Below the pieces are notes generated by a model. That model made no database searches. It was given only the letters and a program-made list of their open reading frames with translations, and had not been told where the DNA came from. Positions 59,541 to 64,000 of a stretch of DNA of 64,000 bases are shown piece by piece (the stretch's first letter is position 1; the number at the start of each line of letters is the position of its first letter). The stretch covers positions 124,001 to 188,000 of the forward strand of contig NZ_JAHKQD010000052.1 of NCBI RefSeq assembly GCF_018860915.1, read 5' to 3'. Both the position numbers and the translations under genes were made by a program. Source of the DNA: Colwellia sp. C2M11. Its GTDB lineage: Bacteria > Pseudomonadota > Gammaproteobacteria > Enterobacterales > Alteromonadaceae.

Positions 59541-60059
59541 ATGGCTATGCTAAATGACATTTATCAGTATGATCTTCGTGTATTATTATGGTGTAGAAAA
59601 TCTCGATTTTATCCTCAGTTTATTGCCATGGTTCGTATTATTTCTCGAACGGGTGATGGTTATATGCAGTTTCTACTGCCATTATGCTATTGGCTAATAA
59701 GTCCTCAAGAAGGAAAGCGCTTTGTTATTATATTGCTTTGGGCTTGTGCTATAGAGCGGTTATTATATTTTGTATTAAAAAATAGCTTAAAGCGTAGGCG
59801 CCCACCTGAAATAGTGACAGGCTTCACCAGTGTAATTGAAGCCTCTGATCAGTTTAGCTTTCCTTCTGGACATACCATGGCAGCATTTCTATTAGCTAAC
59901 TTATGTGTGCTTGAGCTAGGTTTAATTGCATCACCACTTTATTTTTGGGCAACGAGTGTTGCAATATCACGGGTAATACTTGGTGTTCATTTTCCAACAG
60001 ATACGCTGGTAGGGGCTACTTTAGGAAGTAGTATTGCTTATGTTGTGGTGATGGTGTGA
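59541..60059 (+). CDS. PAP2-family membrane phosphatase
   Basis: The 172-residue polytopic protein has the complete PAP2 triple motif: K80-x6-R87-P88, P-S-G-H111, and S143-R-x5-H150-x3-D154. Members dephosphorylate lipid phosphates such as phosphatidic acid or undecaprenyl pyrophosphate. A GAGG ribosome binding site precedes the ATG. The stop codon overlaps the GTG start of the following glycosyltransferase gene, which implies a linked role, plausibly supplying diacylglycerol. The substrate is inferred. Confidence 0.88.
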   Translation: MAMLNDIYQYDLRVLLWCRKSRFYPQFIAMVRIISRTGDGYMQFLLPLCYWLISPQEGKRFVIILLWACAIERLLYFVLKNSLKRRRPPEIVTGFTSVIEASDQFSFPSGHTMAAFLLANLCVLELGLIASPLYFWATSVAISRVILGVHFPTDTLVGATLGSSIAYVVVMV

Positions 60060-61078
60060 AAATATTATATGGTGTTCAAGCCACAGGGAATGGTCATATA
60101 GCTCGAAGTCGAATTATGGCTAAGCAATTAAAAGAAAATGGTGTCGAGGTGACTTTTCTTTTTTCTGGCCGCCCTAAAGATAAGCTCTTTGATATGGAGA
60201 TCTTTGGTGATTTTATTTATAAACAAGGGCTTACTTTTATTGTTCAAAATGGCAAAGTTAATTATTTAGCAACCGCATTCAATAACAATTTTTTACGATT
60301 TATTTATGATGCTCATACGTTGGCAATTGACGATTATGATTTAATTATTACCGATTTTGAACCTGTGACCGCTTGGGCTGCAAAGCTAAAGAAAAAGCCA
60401 GTACTTGGTATTGGGCATCAATATGCTTTTGGTCATAATACACCGCGAGCCGGAAAAAGTTTACTCGCTGAATTCGTGATGAATTACTTTGCGCCAGCAA
60501 AGGATTCTATTGGGCTGCACTGGGCACCTTTTGAGCAATCCATTTTACCGCCAATTATTGATGTCGGTCTTACTGGAAAAATGGATGAAGATGTAGTTTT
60601 AGTTTATCTTCCCTTTGAAAATCAAAGTAAAGTAACCACGTTATTACAACAATTTCCAAGTAAACATTTTATCCAATATTCTCCTGATGTTAATAATACC
60701 GAAGATAAGAATGTATCGATAAGAGCCACTTGTTATGCAGGGTTTAAACAAGATTTGTGTCGTGCTAGCGCGGTTATATCAAATAGCGGTTTTGAATTAA
60801 TCAGTGAATGTTTGCATTTAGGGCTGCCTTTACTCGTTAAACCATTACAAGGTCAAATGGAGCAAGAGTCGAATGCACTTGCATTACATGATCTTAAATT
60901 TGCTGAGGTAATGCGGACATTAGATGAAGATATTGTCGCTGATTGGCTGGAAAAGTGTAAGCCTCGAATAAATAAAAAGACACCTGATGTAGCTTTTGAA
61001 ATAGTAAAATGGTTACTTAGTGAACAAAGATTGCCAATTGACAAAGTAGCAGCTTCTTTATGGCAACAATATGAATAA
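60056..61078 (+). CDS. MJ1255/VC2487-family glycosyltransferase (GT28-like)
   Basis: The 340 residues resemble GT-B glycosyltransferases of the MurG/MGDG-synthase type. The N terminus has a glycine-rich acceptor loop (GVQATGNGHIARSRIMA), and the C-terminal donor site reads VISNSGFELISECLHLGLPLLV with a following GQMEQESNA. It starts with GTG inside the end of the PAP2 gene (overlapping GTGA), so translation is coupled. Together with PlcP-like, OlsF and PAP2 genes this suggests glycosylation of diacylglycerol to a phosphorus-free glycolipid. This is inference from context, not shown by sequence. Confidence 0.8.
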   Translation: MKILYGVQATGNGHIARSRIMAKQLKENGVEVTFLFSGRPKDKLFDMEIFGDFIYKQGLTFIVQNGKVNYLATAFNNNFLRFIYDAHTLAIDDYDLIITDFEPVTAWAAKLKKKPVLGIGHQYAFGHNTPRAGKSLLAEFVMNYFAPAKDSIGLHWAPFEQSILPPIIDVGLTGKMDEDVVLVYLPFENQSKVTTLLQQFPSKHFIQYSPDVNNTEDKNVSIRATCYAGFKQDLCRASAVISNSGFELISECLHLGLPLLVKPLQGQMEQESNALALHDLKFAEVMRTLDEDIVADWLEKCKPRINKKTPDVAFEIVKWLLSEQRLPIDKVAASLWQQYE

Positions 61079-61206
61079 AACAGGGGGCAGAGCCCATAGC
61101 TGACTGACAAAGAAAATCATTCCCTTTGATAAAGTAAGAATAGCTTATCAACGATGATAATAATGGAATAAACTGTCTTTAAAATGAGCTTATTAAACGT
61201 ATAGAG

Positions 61207-61410
61207 TTAAGCTTTAATATTGATGTTTTGTCCAATGCTGGCAGTTGTATTGTTTGAACTAGCTACAGGGGCTGCACTTTGAATTAATTGCAATGCCATT
61301 TCTCCTTCAGCTTCGGCTACCTCTTTTGCTTTTACGGCAACAGATAAAATTGTACCGTTACCGCCATTTTCGGGGGCGAAACTTGGTGCATTAGTAATAT
61401 TGATAGCCAT
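61207..61410 (-). CDS. Small YjfB-like putative motility protein
   Basis: The 67-residue protein is alanine- and asparagine-rich, with a central amphipathic helix (AKEVAEAEGEMALQLIQSAAP) and an end GQNINIKA that resembles the C terminus of the YjfB family of putative motility proteins. The ATG at 61410 is chosen because GGAG lies 8 nt upstream; the frame opens further up at 61446. A near-consensus sigma-28 promoter lies just upstream and supports a flagellum-linked role. The family assignment is tentative. Confidence 0.6.
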   Translation of the reverse strand: MAINITNAPSFAPENGGNGTILSVAVKAKEVAEAEGEMALQLIQSAAPVASSNNTTASIGQNINIKA

Positions 61411-61453
61411 AGCGCTACTCCAGAATGAATTAATAATTATGTTCAATAACCAT

Positions 61454-61480
61454 ATATCGGCTTATTCACAAAAAACTTTA
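61454..61480 (-). promoter_or_regulatory. Sigma-28 (FliA) flagellar promoter
   Basis: On the minus strand TAAAGTTT (61480-61473) is followed after exactly 11 nt by GCCGATAT (61461-61454). The consensus is TAAAGTTT-N11-GCCGATAA, so 15 of 16 positions match. It points at the YjfB-like gene, with transcription starting near 61447. Confidence 0.85.
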
Positions 61481-61627
61481 CTTAGATTATAGCAAAGTTT
61501 ATCAAGATAGGATTTATTCACTTTTGAGCTCTTTTATCGTCTCTAGGTAATCACTTACTCATCGTGCTTTAATTATAGTTTGACGATATAATATCGTTTA
61601 TGTGTCGCTTTAAATTGAGTCTAAAAT

Positions 61628-62047
61628 ATGTCAGAACAATTACCTATTTCGATTTCTGTTTGTAATGATTTAGTACAGCAATTTACTAAAATAAGATCGG
61701 TATGTAATAAACTTGAAGCACAATTTAATTTTCAAACGATGACTGCTAATTGGTATGGTAATGAAGAAGCTGTGCTTAGCGTTAAACTATTTATAGAAAC
61801 AGCGAGCAGCTTTACTATACATAAACAAGCCCAAGCTCAATCAGAAATAAAGAATTATAGCGATGATGTTTTTAGCTATTACAATAACAGTGAAAAAAAT
61901 CAAACACTAAGTTGCTATATTGCTATTACTGATTCAGAGTTTTCTATGTTAAACCAGCAGCATAAAATACTTGCTGGGTTGCTCCATATTAAACTACAAA
62001 AAGTACTTAATTTAGTTGCTAAGCAGTTAACCTTAGATACTATTTAG
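61628..62047 (+). CDS. Hypothetical protein
   Basis: I do not recognise this 139-residue protein. It has no signal peptide or membrane segment, begins MSEQLPISISVCNDLVQQFTK, has two or three predicted helices and mixed polar composition, and ends with a basic helix (HIKLQKVLNLVAKQLTLD). It lies 41 bp upstream of the RsuA-family gene in the same direction and may share a transcript with it. It could be a lineage-specific cytosolic protein. Coding is supported by length, codon use like its neighbours and its position. Confidence 0.6.
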   Translation: MSEQLPISISVCNDLVQQFTKIRSVCNKLEAQFNFQTMTANWYGNEEAVLSVKLFIETASSFTIHKQAQAQSEIKNYSDDVFSYYNNSEKNQTLSCYIAITDSEFSMLNQQHKILAGLLHIKLQKVLNLVAKQLTLDTI

Positions 62048-62088
62048 TCTCATCAAATTAACTTTTTTAATTTAGTAACTATTATATT

Positions 62089-62793
62089 ATGTCTATAAAT
62101 CGTGCTCGTCTAGATCGCTTTATTAGTGAAACTTGTCAAATTAATCGGAAAAAAGTGCGTTTATTATTAGCACAAAAAAGAGTAACTGTAGATGGGGTGA
62201 TCGCGACAGATATTGCCTTATCTATTGATAAATTTTCTGTTATTTCATTAGATAATAAGATTATTCAGCAACACCAACCTTTGTACGTTATGTTGTATAA
62301 GCCTATCGGGGTTGTGTGCGCTACCAAAGATAGTAAACATATAACAGTTATAGACTTATTAGGTGAACTATTATCGGCTGAAGAAAAAGCGAGTTTACAT
62401 ATTGTTGGGCGCTTAGATTTAAATACATCAGGTTTGGTGTTGTTAACTAATGATAGCCGTTGGTCTGAAAAATTAACATCCCCAAAAAGCAAAGTAGCTA
62501 AACATTATTTAGTTACGTTGCAAAACCCATTAACACAAGAATATATTGCAGCTTTTTCTGCAGGTATGTACTTTGCTTATGAGAATATTACAACTCAGCC
62601 AGTCGCCTTGACTATTATTAATCAATATCAGGCGGAAGTTATCTTAACAGAAGGGCGTTATCATCAAATAAAAAGAATGTTTGGTCGCTTTAATAACCCT
62701 GTGGCAGCTTTACATCGAACATCCATTGGTAAGTACGTTTTAGATGAGAGTTTGAGCTTAGGAGAAAGTAAGCTAATTAACGTTAGTATTTAA
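62089..62793 (+). CDS. rsuA: RsuA-family rRNA pseudouridine synthase
   Basis: This enzyme isomerises a uridine in rRNA to pseudouridine. The 234 residues have an N-terminal S4 RNA-binding domain (ARLDRFISETCQINRKKVRLLLAQKRVTVDG) and the synthase domain with YKPIGVVCATKD, the catalytic motif GRLDLNTSGLVLLTND (Asp is the nucleophile) and EGRYHQIKRMFG. Length and motifs match RsuA (16S U516), though RluE/RluF-type specificity cannot be excluded. A hairpin (AACGTTAGT 62779-62787 / ACTAACGTT 62804-62812) spans its stop codon and may act in termination. Confidence 0.9.
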   Translation: MSINRARLDRFISETCQINRKKVRLLLAQKRVTVDGVIATDIALSIDKFSVISLDNKIIQQHQPLYVMLYKPIGVVCATKDSKHITVIDLLGELLSAEEKASLHIVGRLDLNTSGLVLLTNDSRWSEKLTSPKSKVAKHYLVTLQNPLTQEYIAAFSAGMYFAYENITTQPVALTIINQYQAEVILTEGRYHQIKRMFGRFNNPVAALHRTSIGKYVLDESLSLGESKLINVSI

Positions 62794-62851
62794 TCACTTA
62801 TTTACTAACGTTATTATTGATATTTCCCAATTTACTCATTCAGGGAGCCAT

Positions 62852-63691
62852 TTATTTAACACCTAGTTCGCGTAGGCGTTCAAGTAGGTAACTGGCTTGA
62901 GTATGTTGATCTGACAATTTTACATCACTACAAGGGTGTAAGAAAAGCGGCAATGAAATACGTGACTTTGTGCTAGCTTTACCGGTAGGGTTAATGACAC
63001 GGTGAGTAGTTGAAGGAAAGTACCCTCCTGATGCTTCTTGTAACATATCACCTATATTAATAATTAAATTACCAAAGTCACTAGGGACATTTATCCAGCT
63101 ACCATCTTGGCACTGTACCTGTAAGCCTGGTTCATTTGCTGCTGGTAATATAGTTAACAAGTTAATATCTTCGTGAGCAGCAGCTCTTATTGCGCCAGCT
63201 TCTTCATCGCCTGTTAATGGAGGATAATGCAAAATGCGTAATAGCGTATTTGGTGTATCTTTAATCATGCTAGACAACGGTTGAGAATAGTTTTTTGCTA
63301 CGTCTTCAGGGCTATAGGCTTCCACCCAGTCTAATAGTTCACTGGCTAAGTTAGACGCTAATTGGTAATAGTTGAGTATTTCATCTTTTAATGAATCAGG
63401 AATACGGCCCCATGGGTAAACATGAAAATATTCTTTAATATCTTTTTGAGTATGGCCTTTAGCTACTTCTGAAATCTCAGAAGAAAAATAGCCATCTTGT
63501 TTTTCAACATCAAAAGCAAACTCTTGTTTGGCGTGACTATTAAAAAATTCTTGCCAATTAAGATAAATAGATTCAACTAAAGATTGCTGAATAGGATGGT
63601 TTTTTAATACGCCAAATCCTGTTTCTCTCAGGCTTTTCACAAACAGCTCTGGTGCGTTCTTAGCAGTGTAATCAACAACGGATAGTGTCAT
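62852..63691 (-). CDS. Isopenicillin N synthase-like 2-oxoglutarate/Fe(II) oxygenase
   Basis: The 279-residue protein has the double-stranded beta-helix fold of the IPNS/2OG-Fe(II) dioxygenase family. The iron ligands are H173 and D175 (AAHEDINLLTIL) and H230 (STTHRVINP). R244-x-S246 is the expected 2-oxoglutarate anchor. The N-terminal DIOX_N-like domain covers about residues 3-110. Bacterial members are widespread and mostly unassigned; the substrate is unknown. It stands alone, convergent with the RsuA-family gene. Confidence 0.88.
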   Translation of the reverse strand: MTLSVVDYTAKNAPELFVKSLRETGFGVLKNHPIQQSLVESIYLNWQEFFNSHAKQEFAFDVEKQDGYFSSEISEVAKGHTQKDIKEYFHVYPWGRIPDSLKDEILNYYQLASNLASELLDWVEAYSPEDVAKNYSQPLSSMIKDTPNTLLRILHYPPLTGDEEAGAIRAAAHEDINLLTILPAANEPGLQVQCQDGSWINVPSDFGNLIINIGDMLQEASGGYFPSTTHRVINPTGKASTKSRISLPLFLHPCSDVKLSDQHTQASYLLERLRELGVK

Positions 63692-63838
63692 TTTTTTCTC
63701 TTTAAGGTAAAGTATAAGCCAATTGTAAACGGATATTAGCTATCATCAAGCATATAAACAAATAATAACGATTTTTTAATGCTTTGCTATATAATGTGCT
63801 CAATAATAAATTTGTAATATAAATAAGTGAAACACAAC

Positions 63839-64000
63839 ATGAAGTTATCTTTTTTTTCAGTTATATTTTTGGTTCTTTTTTTAGCCGCTTGCTCAAGTAA
63901 TAATGAGACTTGTGAAGATATCACGTTAGCATCAGAACAAATTCAACAATGCCAAGCATTACATCGTCAAATAGTGAACACTAAAGGGCAACCGTTAATT
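63839..64000 (+). CDS. Partial lipoprotein gene running off the window
   Basis: The reading frame from the ATG at 63839 is open to the window end (54 codons). It starts with a lipoprotein signal peptide: KLSFFSVIFLVLFLAACSSN, with a lipobox LAAC and a following SSN that favours outer-membrane sorting. Two further cysteines follow (ETC, QQC). A consensus TATAAT lies at 63790-63795. The function cannot be judged from the fragment. Confidence 0.8.
   Translation, partial: MKLSFFSVIFLVLFLAACSSNNETCEDITLASEQIQQCQALHRQIVNTKGQPLI

Overview
The window is AT-rich (about 35-40% G+C by eye) and reads as chromosome of a marine gammaproteobacterium of the Alteromonadales, most likely Colwellia or a close relative. 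The evidence is the complete dcw cluster followed by lpxC, dciA, secA, mutT, yacG, zapD, coaE and pilDCB/pilA; the rplM-rpsI, petABC, sspAB block; the rsmI/lpoA-yraN-diaA-dolP block beside rnpB; and the sequence style of the proteins. No tRNA, phage, insertion sequence or CRISPR array was seen.

Layout. 1-1554: terminator of an upstream gene and a membrane diguanylate cyclase. 1555-21006: mraZ-rsmH-ftsL-ftsI-murE-murF-mraY-murD-ftsW-murG-murC-ddl-ftsQ-ftsA-ftsZ-lpxC, all on +, preceded by a promoter with three 10-bp-spaced MraZ boxes. 21109-25821: dciA, a broken M23 peptidase in the place where secM or an M23 gene often precedes secA, then secA and mutT. 25863-32511: yacG, zapD, coaE and type IV pilus genes on -. 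33028-33852: rplM-rpsI. 34027-35112: a roughly 1.1-kb array of about 153-bp tandem units carrying REP-like palindromes, with a 17-bp minisatellite inside one unit. 35406-39225: petABC and sspAB. 39504-44110: dolP, diaA, yraN, lpoA on - and rsmI on +. 44228-44638: RNase P RNA.

44890-54057 is a formate module: a cysteine-type, NAD-dependent soluble formate dehydrogenase (fdsG-fdsB-fdsA-fdhD-fdsD), a divergent ModE-like regulator with a periplasmic-binding-protein-like sensor domain, and an oxalate/formate-family transporter. An 18-bp palindrome (TATGAA-N6-TTCATA) occurs twice in the regulator/fds intergenic region (80 bp apart) and twice upstream of the transporter (70 bp apart). This looks like an undescribed operator set tying the module together.

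54702-56287 is an isochorismatase-like hydrolase divergent from a GlxA-type AraC regulator. 56749-61078 looks like a phosphate-starvation lipid-remodelling cassette: a PlcP/LpxH-like phosphoesterase broken by one extra base in an A8 run, an OlsF-type bifunctional ornithine-lipid acyltransferase behind a three-repeat Pho box, a PAP2 phosphatase and a GT28-like glycosyltransferase. 61207-64000: a small YjfB-like protein behind a near-perfect sigma-28 promoter, an unknown protein, an RsuA-family pseudouridine synthase, an IPNS-like oxygenase and the start of a lipoprotein gene.
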